Assembly (NCBI GenBank): GCA_022843625.1 | Contig: JALHNH010000035.1 | Span: 1 to 64,000 of the forward strand | Length of the DNA stretch: 64,000 bases | Reading direction: 5' to 3' | DNA from: Bryobacter sp. | GTDB taxonomy: Bacteria > Acidobacteriota > Terriglobia > Bryobacterales > Bryobacteraceae | In this document: positions 31,988 through 39,727 of the stretch, in pieces | Layout of the letters: each line of letters opens with the position of its first letter | Numbering within the stretch: the first letter of the stretch is position 1 | Translations under genes and position numbers: made by a program | Notes under the pieces: model-generated | The model's database searches: none | Told to the model about the DNA's origin: nothing | Seen by the model: only the letters and a program-made list of their open reading frames with translations

Positions 31988-32938
31988 GTGAACGTTTTGA
32001 TCTCCGGCGCCGCCGGCTTTATCGGCTCCCACCTCTGCGAGCGCCTCCTTGCCGAAGGCCATACAGTAACCGGAATCGATAACTTCATCACCGGAAGTCC
32101 CCAGAACCTCGCCCATCTCAACGAGCTCATCTTCCACGAAGCCGACGCCACCAGCCTCGACTTCGTTCAAAAGATGGACGCCCTCGGCCCCTTCGATCTT
32201 GTCCTCCATCTGGCCTCATTAGCCAGCCCCAAAGACTATCTCAACTATCCGATCGAGACCCTCGAATCCGGCTCCACCGCAACCCGCAACATGCTCGAAG
32301 TCGCCCGCCTCTTCAACGCCCGTTTCCTCCTCACCTCCACCAGCGAGTGCTACGGCGACCCTCTCGAACACCCCCAAAAGGAAAGCTACTGGGGCAACGT
32401 AAACCCAATCGGCCCAAGGAGTTGCTACGACGAATCGAAACGTTTTGCTGAAGCCCTCACCATGGCCTATCACCGCAAATTCGGCCTCCGCACCAACATC
32501 GCCAGAATCTTCAACACTTACGGCCCCCGCATGAAGCTCGACGATGGCCGCGTAGTCCCCGCTTTCCTCTCGCAAGCCCTCGAAGGCCTCCCCCTGACAG
32601 TCTTCGGCGACGGCACCCAAACCCGCAGTTTCTGCTACGTAGACGACCTCGTAGACGGCCTCTGCCGTCTCATGCTTAGCGAAGAACGCGAGCCAGTAAA
32701 TCTCGGCAACCCCGAAGAAATCACCCTCCTCGAATTCGCAGAACGCATCCAGCGCCTCCTCGGCACCGCGAGCCCCCTCGAATTCCACCCGCTCCCCGAA
32801 AACGACCCCACCCGCCGCCAGCCCGACATCTCTAAAGCCAAACGCGTCCTCGGCTGGGAACCCAAAATCGGCCTCGAAGAAGGCCTCGCCCGAACGGTTA
32901 AAGCTCTACCCGGCGCAAATATTCAAAGCAGTTCCTGA
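31988..32938 (+). CDS. NAD-dependent epimerase/decarboxylase, UDP-glucuronate decarboxylase-like
   Basis: A 316-residue extended SDR enzyme with GTG start at 31988. Rossmann motif [20 protein letters not shown] ribose-binding GIDNFITGS; catalytic Ser/Thr in [11 protein letters not shown] and Tyr-x-x-x-Lys in [11 protein letters not shown]. The phrases [18 protein letters not shown] and [11 protein letters not shown] are characteristic of the UXS group, which makes UDP-xylose from UDP-glucuronate. It is cytoplasmic and would supply sugar for surface glycans. Divergent from the Fe-S gene, with 13 bases between. Its 3' end overlaps the convergent isomerase gene by 41 bases. Confidence 0.88.
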   Translation: MNVLISGAAGFIGSHLCERLLAEGHTVTGIDNFITGSPQNLAHLNELIFHEADATSLDFVQKMDALGPFDLVLHLASLASPKDYLNYPIETLESGSTATRNMLEVARLFNARFLLTSTSECYGDPLEHPQKESYWGNVNPIGPRSCYDESKRFAEALTMAYHRKFGLRTNIARIFNTYGPRMKLDDGRVVPAFLSQALEGLPLTVFGDGTQTRSFCYVDDLVDGLCRLMLSEEREPVNLGNPEEITLLEFAERIQRLLGTASPLEFHPLPENDPTRRQPDISKAKRVLGWEPKIGLEEGLARTVKALPGANIQSSS

Positions 32939-33788
32939 CGCTTACCAGCGGATCGCCCGGCGAGTGATCCAGCTCAATCAGGTAATGCTCCACTCCAGCT
33001 TTCTTCGCCGCCTTCAAGATCGACTTGAAATCCAGCCGCCCTTTCCCGATCTCACGAAACGACGAAGGCGGCACCTCCACCTCACTGGCCGCCGGCTTCG
33101 CATCGGGAGCGATGTCCTTCAAGTGCACAGACTTCACCCGGCCCTTCCAGGCCTTCAAAACATCAGCCGCATCATTACCCTTGATGGCCGCCCAAAACAC
33201 ATCCAGCTCCAGCCGCACCTTCGGGTCCAGTTCCTTCCGCAGCAAATCCAGATACCGCTCACCCGGCTTACCGTCAAACTCATAAGCGTGGTTGTGATAG
33301 TAAAGCTCAAGCCCCGCCGCCGCACACTTCTCCGCCGCCTTGTTGATCGACGCAATCGCCCCGCTGCGCTCGCCCGGCAACAACATACTCGTACCAATCC
33401 GTTGCAAGCCATGCTTCTTGGCCAGCTCAATCATGTCCTCTAGGCGCGCCTGTGGCGCATTCGCTGGTGGCGAAGGCATCTTGAATCGTGCCGCCATACC
33501 AGCCGAATAAGCCTTCCACTCCGCCCAAGCCCCAGTCACCGTTGCAGACTCGATAAACATATGCACCGGCTTCAAGCCCGCATCAGCAATCATCGACGCA
33601 TGTTGCATCAGATGCACCGGCCGCACCTCAAGAGTCTTGATCCCAATCGCAGCCAGCTCCCTGTAAGTCTCAGCCGGCTTCTGCGCCAGCGGCCCTCGCA
33701 CAGTAAACAAATTGATCCCGATCGGCAAAGCAAAAGGCTTAGCAGCCAACAAAGCCGGCGCAGCCAGCAACAACTCACGGCGCTTCAT
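32898..33788 (-). CDS. Sugar phosphate isomerase/epimerase, xylose-isomerase-like TIM barrel
   Basis: About 296 residues from ATG 33788, which gives a Tat-like leader ([16 protein letters not shown]). AP-endonuclease-2/xylose-isomerase-type barrel with metal-site phrases [32 protein letters not shown] and [14 protein letters not shown], so the Glu/Asp/His/Glu set is present. Probably periplasmic and active on a keto-sugar or inositol-type substrate. The start codon overlaps the stop of the upstream DtxR/MntR-type gene (ATGA), an unexpected coupling of a metal regulator with a metal-dependent sugar enzyme. Confidence 0.85.
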   Translation of the reverse strand: MKRRELLLAAPALLAAKPFALPIGINLFTVRGPLAQKPAETYRELAAIGIKTLEVRPVHLMQHASMIADAGLKPVHMFIESATVTGAWAEWKAYSAGMAARFKMPSPPANAPQARLEDMIELAKKHGLQRIGTSMLLPGERSGAIASINKAAEKCAAAGLELYYHNHAYEFDGKPGERYLDLLRKELDPKVRLELDVFWAAIKGNDAADVLKAWKGRVKSVHLKDIAPDAKPAASEVEVPPSSFREIGKGRLDFKSILKAAKKAGVEHYLIELDHSPGDPLVSVRNCFEYLRRVEL

Positions 33789-34453
33789 CATGATTTCGAT
33801 ACCCACACTTTCGACGCTGCCGTATGCCCCAGCGGAACCATCCGCCCGGCAATATCCAACGTAACCGTCTGATCAACATTCACCGCCACCATCTGAAGCA
33901 AAGCCTGCGGCCGAATGCCCAATGAATTCAGATATTCCAGCAAATCCCGGTCTCTCTCAAAAGCACTCTCTACCTGTGCCGCCGCACCAGGCTCCAGTTC
34001 CGACAACGGTATCCACCCCATCTCCCGCCGGTCCTTGGCCGAATCGAGGCCCATCGCGCCCACACCCAGCTTCTCAATCAGCTTCTTCTCAAACTCCTCA
34101 CTCACCGCATGTTCCAGTTGCTCGGCCTCATCATGCACGCGGTACCAGTCCATGCCAAACACCTCGGTCAGCATCCGTTCAATCAGGTGATGCCGCCGGA
34201 TCAGCCGGTGCGCAATTTCCTCACCCTCACCGGTCAAATGAATCACACCCAGTTCATCCACTTGAATCAGCTTGTCCCGCTTCAGCCGCCGCAGCGCCAT
34301 CGTCACCGCCGGCGCACTTACCTTCAGCCAGCGCGCCAGCGTAGCTGCGATAACAAGTTCGCCTTCACTCTCAGCCTCAGCGATGGCTTTGAGGTAATTT
34401 TCCTTGGAGATTGTGATTTTCAATTGAACCCTCTTATTGTAACCATCACCCAA
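33788..34453 (-). CDS. DtxR/MntR-family metal-dependent repressor with FeoA-like C-terminus
   Basis: A 221-residue transcription factor. Winged helix at the N-terminus (ATLARWLKVSAPAVTMALRRLKRDKL), then the metal-binding dimerisation domain with the hallmark RRHHLIERMLTEVFGMDW and VHDEAEQLEHAVS, where Glu, Glu and His match the DtxR/MntR ligands. The last 70 residues (IPLSELEPGAAAQVESAFERD and so on) fit the FeoA/SH3-like domain of full-length members. It probably senses Mn(II) or Fe(II) and represses uptake genes; no obvious metal transporter lies in this window. Start ATG 34453; transcribed divergently from the M28 peptidase with 25 bases between starts. Confidence 0.9.
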   Translation of the reverse strand: MGDGYNKRVQLKITISKENYLKAIAEAESEGELVIAATLARWLKVSAPAVTMALRRLKRDKLIQVDELGVIHLTGEGEEIAHRLIRRHHLIERMLTEVFGMDWYRVHDEAEQLEHAVSEEFEKKLIEKLGVGAMGLDSAKDRREMGWIPLSELEPGAAAQVESAFERDRDLLEYLNSLGIRPQALLQMVAVNVDQTVTLDIAGRMVPLGHTAASKVWVSKS

Positions 34454-34478
34454 CCATTGCTACACTCGCGTTAATCCC

Positions 34479-36086
34479 ATGCGCAGACGCAACTTTCTTT
34501 CTCTCTCGGCTCTACCCTTCGCCGCACCCGCCGCCTTTACCTTGGCCGCTCAGGGCATCGAAAACGTAGATCTGAACGTGATCCACCAGATCAAGAATGA
34601 AGCCTTCAACAATTCGCAGGTCATGGACACCATGTTCTACCTCTGCGACGTCAACGGCCCCCGCATCACCGGCTCCCCCGGCTACAAAAAAGCAGCCGAC
34701 TACATCAAGAAGCGTCTCACAGAGCACGGCATCCCCGACGTCAAGTATGAAGACTTCGAATTCGGCCGCGGCTGGCAGCATTCTAAATACTCGGGCCACA
34801 TGATCGAGCCCGCCTACTCCGAGCTCATCGGCTTCCCTCTCGCCTGGACCCCCGGTACCAACGGCCCCGTCCGCGGTGACGCCATCCATGCTCCCCTCCG
34901 CACCCAGGCCGATCTCGACAAGTGGAAGGGCAAGCTCAAGGGCATGATCGTTCTCGTCGACGCCCCCCGCACCCTCACCATGCCCGACAAACCTTACGGC
35001 AAGCGTTACAGCGCCGAAGAGCTCGCCAAGATGACCGAAGCCCCAGAGCCCGGCGCAACCCCCTTCGGTCGCCCCGGCGGCGCAGCCGGTGGCATGAACC
35101 GCGAACAGATGATGGCCTTCCGCGACAAGGTCAATCAGTTCCTCCTCGACGAAGGCGTCCTCGCCGTCGTCAAGACCAGTTACGATGGCGACGGTGGAGC
35201 CGTCTTCGGCAGCTCCGGCGGCCCTTACCAGAAGGGCAAGCCCGTCCCACCTGCCTCAGTAGCAATCGCCGCAGAAAACTACAATCGTGTCCTGCGCCTC
35301 CTCGACAAGAAGATCCCCGTCAAGCTGGAATTCGATATCGAGGCCAAGTTCTACGATGAAACCACCAAGGCCTTCAACGTAGTAGCCGAAATCCCCGGCA
35401 CCACCCGAAAAGACGAATACGTCCTCCTCGGCGGTCACCTCGATAGCTGGCAAGGCGCCACCGGCGCCACCGACAACGCCACAGGCGTCGCCGTCATGAT
35501 GGAAGCCGCCCGCATCATCAAGGCCCTCGGCCTCAAGACCCAGCGCAGCATCCGCCTCGGCCTCTGGTCTGCTGAAGAGCAAGGCCTCATCGGCTCCCGC
35601 GCCTACGTCAAAGATCACATCGCCGATCCCGCCGACATGAAGCCCAAGGCAGAACACTCCAAGATCACTGCCTACTTCAACATCGATAACGGCTCCGGCA
35701 AAATCCGTGGCATCTACACCCAGGGCAACGACATGGTGAAGAACACCTTTAGCTCCTGGCTCGCCCCCTTCGCCGACCTCGGTGCCAACACGATCACCAA
35801 TCGCAACACCGGCGGCACAGACCACCAGGCCTTCGACGCCGTCGGCGTCCCCGGCTTCCAGTTCATCCAGGATCCCCTCGACTACATGCAGCGCACCCAT
35901 CACTCCAACATGGACACCATGGACCGCGTTCCCAAGGGCGACCTCATGCAGATCTCTGCCATCGTCGCCAGCTTCGCCTACCACGCAGCCAATCGCGACG
36001 CCTTGCTCCCGCGCAAACCCATGCCCAAGCCACAGCCCACACGCCGCGATGGCCCACCCCCATCTAGCGCAGGCGGTCAGGAATAG
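34479..36086 (+). CDS. Secreted M28-family zinc aminopeptidase
   Basis: A 535-residue peptidase. The leader MRRRNFLSLSALPFAAPAAF is Tat/Sec-like. A PA-type insert lies between about 130 and 270. The zinc-binding core is visible as LLGGHLDSWQGATGATDNAT, SAEEQGLIGSRAY, YFNIDNGSGK and MQRTHHSNMDTMDRV, that is His, Asp, Glu-Glu, Asp and His in M28 order, so it should be active. It probably trims peptides in the periplasm or outside the cell. The C-terminus is Pro-rich (KPMPKPQPTRRDGPPP). A perfect hairpin starts three bases after the stop codon. Confidence 0.92.
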   Translation: MRRRNFLSLSALPFAAPAAFTLAAQGIENVDLNVIHQIKNEAFNNSQVMDTMFYLCDVNGPRITGSPGYKKAADYIKKRLTEHGIPDVKYEDFEFGRGWQHSKYSGHMIEPAYSELIGFPLAWTPGTNGPVRGDAIHAPLRTQADLDKWKGKLKGMIVLVDAPRTLTMPDKPYGKRYSAEELAKMTEAPEPGATPFGRPGGAAGGMNREQMMAFRDKVNQFLLDEGVLAVVKTSYDGDGGAVFGSSGGPYQKGKPVPPASVAIAAENYNRVLRLLDKKIPVKLEFDIEAKFYDETTKAFNVVAEIPGTTRKDEYVLLGGHLDSWQGATGATDNATGVAVMMEAARIIKALGLKTQRSIRLGLWSAEEQGLIGSRAYVKDHIADPADMKPKAEHSKITAYFNIDNGSGKIRGIYTQGNDMVKNTFSSWLAPFADLGANTITNRNTGGTDHQAFDAVGVPGFQFIQDPLDYMQRTHHSNMDTMDRVPKGDLMQISAIVASFAYHAANRDALLPRKPMPKPQPTRRDGPPPSSAGGQE

Positions 36087-36088
36087 AT

Positions 36089-36126
36089 AACATTAGGGGC
36101 ACCACGAAAGAGGTGCCCCTAATGTT
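36089..36126 (+). terminator. Perfect 15-bp hairpin that also covers the next gene's start site
   Basis: aacattaggggcacc, an 8-base loop and ggtgcccctaatgtt form a perfect stem directly after the peptidase stop and are followed by tt. The right arm contains the likely ribosome-binding site (gaggtg, 36110-36115) and the ATG (36122) of the esterase, so the hairpin should both terminate or attenuate transcription and hide that start. Confidence 0.7.
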
Positions 36127-36910
36127 TTGGATAGCTGCTCTGATCGGTCTCTCAGCCTTTGCTGCGGACCTCAAACGAGACATCACATTCTCCAGCCCCG
36201 GCGGCCTGCCCCTCACCCTCGATGCCTCCATCCCCGAAGGCAAAGGCCCCCACCCTGCGGTCATCATCGTCCACGGCGGCGGCTTCGTCCGGGGCGACAA
36301 ACAAACCTACGTCCCACCCCTCTTTCCACCACTCACAGAAGCCGGTTTCGCCTGGTTCTCGATCAACTACCGTCTAGCCCCCAACCATCAATTCCCGGCA
36401 CCTATCGAAGACCTAAAAGCCGCTTTCGAGTTTGTCTTGAAGAACGCCAAAGAATATAACATCGACACCAAGCGCATCGCGATCATGGGCGAATCCGCCG
36501 GCGGCACCATCGTCGCCTATTACGGTGCCACCGCCAAAGGCAAACTCCGCCCAAGGGCTGTGGTCGATTTCTACGGAGTCACCGACTGGGAATACCATCG
36601 CGACCAACTCGGCAAGCTCAGCGAAGGAGCAACATCCTGGATCGGCCTTACCGAACTGAAAGCCGCCTCCGCCATGACCTACATCAAAAAGGACATGCCG
36701 CCGTTTCTCTTTATCCACGGCACCAAAGACGAGCAAGTCCCATTCCCCCACAGCCCCAGAATGTGTTCCGAGATGCTTCTAAAAGGCGCCGTCTGCGAAG
36801 TCTTTACAGTTGAGGGCGCACCCCACGGCGTCGGCCCCTGGGAAAAAGACCCCGCCTTCCAGGCCTACAAAAAGAAGATGGTCGAATGGCTCAAAGAGAC
36901 CATGCACTAG
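36122..36910 (+). CDS. Secreted alpha/beta-hydrolase, BD-FAE/carboxylesterase type
   Basis: About 262 residues from ATG 36122, which gives a signal peptide (MFWIAALIGLSAFAA). Oxyanion motif IIVHGGGFVRGD, nucleophile elbow IMGESAGGTIV, acid in FIHGTKDEQVP and His in EGAPHGVGPW complete the triad. The HGGG motif and small size fit the acyl- or feruloyl-esterase (BD-FAE/HSL) group, which removes acyl groups from plant polysaccharides. Translation start and RBS lie inside the preceding hairpin, so expression may depend on readthrough or unfolding. Confidence 0.88.
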   Translation: MFWIAALIGLSAFAADLKRDITFSSPGGLPLTLDASIPEGKGPHPAVIIVHGGGFVRGDKQTYVPPLFPPLTEAGFAWFSINYRLAPNHQFPAPIEDLKAAFEFVLKNAKEYNIDTKRIAIMGESAGGTIVAYYGATAKGKLRPRAVVDFYGVTDWEYHRDQLGKLSEGATSWIGLTELKAASAMTYIKKDMPPFLFIHGTKDEQVPFPHSPRMCSEMLLKGAVCEVFTVEGAPHGVGPWEKDPAFQAYKKKMVEWLKETMH

Positions 36911-36983
36911 CACGTGCCGTGCCTCCGCGATGATGTAGTCCCGCACCCCCCGTGTTCGGTCGGCGACCTTGGTACCCCGGTCC

Positions 36984-37009
36984 AACCCCATGCGTAAGCG
37001 TGGGGATCC
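36984..37009. repeat. REP palindrome
   Basis: aaccccatgcgtaagcgtgg followed by ggatcc; the core is the reverse complement of ccccacgcttacgcatgggg seen at the transposase locus (62.9-63.8 kb). It lies between the esterase and hicB genes. Read as protein it gives NPMRKRGD, a frequent false N-terminal extension. Confidence 0.8.
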
Positions 37010-37070
37010 CAAAGGTCCGAAGCGTCGAGTAGGCAGGTTCGCTCGGACTCAGGCGATCCACAATAAGGTC

Positions 37071-37283
37071 ATGACTTTCGACGACTACAAGCTCGTCATC
37101 TATCGGAACCAGCCTGACGGTTGGGTTGCCGAGATTCCTGCTATCGCCGGATGCCACGCATTGATGCCCACTGCGGAGGAGGCAGCGAGCGAACTCGCCA
37201 AGGTCTTCCGGCTGATCGAAGAAGAACACTACGCCAGCGGTCGACCTCTGCCTCGCGACACAACTGAAATCGTTCACGCCTAG
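37071..37283 (+). CDS. hicB: HicB-family antitoxin
   Basis: A 70-residue protein from ATG 37071; the longer in-frame extension upstream is translated REP DNA and is discounted. The partial RNase-H-like HicB fold is visible as MTFDDYKLVIYRNQPDGWVA, EIPAIAGCHALMPTAEEAAS and ELAKVFRLIEEEHY. The Trp-Val-Ala...Pro-x-x-x-Gly-Cys pattern is the family hallmark. It would bind and neutralise the HicA RNase encoded next. The gene order (hicB then hicA) is the less common one. Confidence 0.8.
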   Translation: MTFDDYKLVIYRNQPDGWVAEIPAIAGCHALMPTAEEAASELAKVFRLIEEEHYASGRPLPRDTTEIVHA

Positions 37284-37491
37284 TGCCCGCGCCGCTGAGT
37301 TCCACCGAGTAGCTGCAAGACTAGGATTCGAGCGATCTCGACAAACGGGAAGTCACGAACGGTTGCGGCACAAAGATGGCCGGGCCACGACGATACCTAT
37401 TCACGGCGGTCGCTACATCGGCCCGCCGCTGATTTACCGAATTCTCGAACAACTCGGAATCGATCTGGAGACCTTCGACCGTCTTCGGTAA
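37264..37491 (+). CDS. hicA: HicA-family mRNA interferase toxin, no canonical start codon
   Basis: A frame ending at TAA 37489 encodes FHRVAARLGFERSRQTGSH, then ERLRHKDGRATTIPIHGG, then PPLIYRILEQLGIDLETFD. That is the HicA/YcfA dsRBD-like fold with its catalytic His in 'GSH'. No ATG, GTG or TTG lies between the upstream stop (37213-37215) and the first conserved residues; CTG 37264 (reading LKSFTP, typically MKSFTP in the family) is the best placed start and overlaps hicB by 20 bases. Translation may rely on coupling with hicB, or the toxin may be silenced by start-codon loss. Confidence 0.7.
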   Translation: MKSFTPSARAAEFHRVAARLGFERSRQTGSHERLRHKDGRATTIPIHGGRYIGPPLIYRILEQLGIDLETFDRLR

Positions 37492-37560
37492 AGCTCTCCG
37501 CGACCTTCTTTGCGTGATGGCCTGTATTGCATTCTCTCCCGCGAAAGCATAATGCATGTT

Positions 37561-38457
37561 CTACCACCTAGCAGGCAAATTGATTCCAAAAGCCCACTTC
37601 CACCCATCCCCCTGCTTGACGTAGATCGAACTCCCCCAGATCGGACCGGGCCTCTGGCCGAAACAAGTCCCGTCTACAGTCCCCTTGAATCTTAGGATGC
37701 CAACTGTCGGCGTAATCATCCTACCTGCGGCGTTGGTCACTCTGACACTCTTGGCATCACAACCAGCTGCACTCCAGTCCTGCAACGCCTCGGCCTTGGT
37801 CCCAAAGTGGCTTCCAAAAATATTAATGAATGAAATTTCGTTAGTCGTAAGCCCTGAAAGTCTTCCGCCATCGTGATCTTTCCAGGCTTCCCAAACCTGC
37901 TTTTCCATTGAGAGCAGCGCTTCAGTATCCGCATCCCCGCTTGCCGGATCCTCCGCCTTGCCACCTGGCAGCTTTACAACAGCCACCTTCGGATCAACCA
38001 CAGCCGCTGCGGCGTGAAAGACTTTTTTCCATGTGTACCCTTCACGGACGAAAACACTCGCTGCCCAACGAATTGCCGGCACTTTTTCTCCACCACACTT
38101 CCCGTCCACTGAGGCCCGGTACCGGAGTAGCGCTACATCTTCTGCCAACACTTGAATCTGTTCCTCGGCCAGATCATAACTTTGGATCTCGCAATCAGCC
38201 CCGCTGAATTCAGTGCTTGCTGATTTCTTGTCCAGCCTTCCTGAACTGCCGTAACCAACAAACTTGTCTGAAAGGAATGTGTCCCAAAACCTTACGTTCT
38301 TGGTTTTCCAGGCTTCGAATGATCTTCTTTCGAGAGCCACTAGCGAATCCTTTGTCGGCGCCACAGCGGCTGGATTCTCCGCCAGTGGACTTCCAGTGCA
38401 CGATACAAAAATCACTGCATTTGTACAGGCAAAAAGGGAGTAATGGATTCGATTCAT
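37561..38457 (-). CDS. Secreted protein with two NTF2/SnoaL-like domains
   Basis: A 298-residue protein. The N-terminus FACTNAVIFVSCTGSPL could be a lipoprotein signal (Cys at about 20). Two similar halves follow, each starting with 'ALERRSFEAWKTKN' or 'SMEKQVWEAWKDHD' and including 'WDTFLSDKFVGYGSSGR' or 'GLTTNEISFINIFGSH', then a strand 'ALLRYRASVDGKCGG' or 'GILRFKGTVDGTCFG' and a terminal 'W.ASV.V..G..WK..F'. This is the DUF4440/SnoaL layout, duplicated and fused. Conserved cysteines occur in the same places in both halves (SGADCEIQ/SAAGCDAK and GKCGG/GTCFG), suggesting disulfides. Function unknown. Confidence 0.75.
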   Translation of the reverse strand: MNRIHYSLFACTNAVIFVSCTGSPLAENPAAVAPTKDSLVALERRSFEAWKTKNVRFWDTFLSDKFVGYGSSGRLDKKSASTEFSGADCEIQSYDLAEEQIQVLAEDVALLRYRASVDGKCGGEKVPAIRWAASVFVREGYTWKKVFHAAAAVVDPKVAVVKLPGGKAEDPASGDADTEALLSMEKQVWEAWKDHDGGRLSGLTTNEISFINIFGSHFGTKAEALQDWSAAGCDAKSVRVTNAAGRMITPTVGILRFKGTVDGTCFGQRPGPIWGSSIYVKQGDGWKWAFGINLPARW

Positions 38458-38477
38458 GGCTCGTAGAATACCAAAGG

Positions 38478-38600
38478 CTGGAAATTGACATGCATGTTCA
38501 GAATCACCCGCCCCGCCCCGTAATCCGTCGATGCAAATTGTCTAACCTTCGGTGACATCAATCTGCACCGGCACGAACTCGCGAATTGACATGGATAGGG
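38478..38600 (-). pseudogene. Degenerate 3' end of a TonB-dependent receptor gene
   Basis: This stretch resembles the last codons of the receptor gene at 39728-43489: gcatgttcagaatcacc and gtaatccgtcg are shared, and after an internal gap the phrase caatctgcacc.gcac is shared too. Only about 120 bases remain, with deletions, so it is a dead paralogue tail between the NTF2-like and PEP-CTERM genes. Confidence 0.65.
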
Positions 38601-38742
38601 ATTCGCCTGCATGCGCACTTACGATTCAACAGATCCGGACTCTCCTGGAGCTTAGCTTTCCTCCCTTCTCCAGACGGGAGGAAAGCCAGTCCACCAACCA
38701 TTGAAACCGATACGGACGGTCCGCTCAGCTTACGATAAAACC

Positions 38743-39369
38743 CTACTGAATCCTGGACTCGCGACGTTTACGAGCCAAAATGATTCCACCCAACCCAGCT
38801 CCCAAAAGAGCGATTGTCGCTGGCTCAGGTACTTCGCCGCCACTGCCTGTCTCGATTGTCACTCGTTCGATCACAAAGCCGTTTTGTCCTCCTTGATTGT
38901 GGTTAAAGCTGAATGAATTAAACGCCGGACCAGAAAAAGAAATGATTCCCTGACCGTCGCCGTCAGTAGAAGTTATTGTCGAGCCGTCAAACGTGGTTCC
39001 AAACTGGTTTAGATAGGTAATCGTTACACTTCCATTATTCGTCGCAAAGGCAGAAATAGTTTCAACGGGACCACCTCCTGTGCTACTCAAGGCATCAAAT
39101 TCGATCTCGATTGAAGTAATGAACTGTGAAAATGAAATAGTGTACCCGCCCGAACCGTTCGTTCCTCCGAACCACAGACCGGTATATTCGCCGCCGGTAA
39201 TAAAATTGATATCCCCCCCCCCGGAAGTGCCGCTTGTCAGCGTAACTCCACCGTTTGAAACGGGATTGCCGCTGGAAAGCAATACGTCATCGTATACGAT
39301 CGTTGCCGCTGTTGCCAATGACATGCTTCCAAGACTTGCGATAGCCAGAAAATTGATAAGTTTGTTCAT
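38743..39369 (-). CDS. PEP-CTERM sorting-signal protein
   Basis: A 208-residue exported protein. Signal peptide MNKLINFLAIASLGSMSLATA; a Ser/Thr/Gly/Asn-rich beta body (SGTSGGGDINFITGGEYTGL); and a C-terminal sorting signal made of VPEPATIALLGAGLGGIILA followed by RKRR. That is the PEP-CTERM tripartite motif cut by an exosortase. Such proteins are usually exported to the surface or biofilm matrix in exopolysaccharide producers. No exosortase is in this window. The C-terminal helix is intact, so sorting should work. Confidence 0.9.
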   Translation of the reverse strand: MNKLINFLAIASLGSMSLATAATIVYDDVLLSSGNPVSNGGVTLTSGTSGGGDINFITGGEYTGLWFGGTNGSGGYTISFSQFITSIEIEFDALSSTGGGPVETISAFATNNGSVTITYLNQFGTTFDGSTITSTDGDGQGIISFSGPAFNSFSFNHNQGGQNGFVIERVTIETGSGGEVPEPATIALLGAGLGGIILARKRRESRIQ

Positions 39370-39727
39370 GAGTTTCCTCTTTTTTTATTGAAGATTAGTG
39401 CCAGAAGTGAATCTCTGGACAAAAATCTTGCCCGATTCTGCCACTACAGACAGACATTGTCAATAGCTTGGCCCCAAATATAGCTTTAGTCATTAGTGTC
39501 CGGCTATTTTCCCGCAACGGGGTAGAAGCTTCCTGGAATCCATGATTTGCGGTGATTCGTCTTGAGATCTGTTTGACACCCCCAAAGCGACCCCTGGGTC
39601 AAAACTGCTTCTCCTGCCAAAACTAGTTTTCGCCGGGCCATGAATGGCCGTGAGGAGCCATTTAAAACCGGCCATGCTTCTGAAAGAGCTTTCGCCTGGC
39701 CAACGCTTGGTTCAAGCTACTCTTGCG
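39370..39727. other. Gene-free stretch
   Basis: No coding frame is convincing on either strand. The bases next to the PEP-CTERM start are AT rich (ttcctctttttttattg), fitting its promoter/leader on the minus strand. Nothing else is recognised. Confidence 0.4.

Noticed and set aside
36969-37070. N-terminal extension of HicB containing NPMRKRGD
   Set aside because: The residues are translated REP palindrome DNA, a common annotation artefact; the HicB fold starts at ATG 37071.
37264-37491. hicA as a pseudogene
   Set aside because: Considered because no ATG/GTG/TTG start exists, but the coding region is uninterrupted and conserved to the end, so it is reported as a gene with uncertain start.
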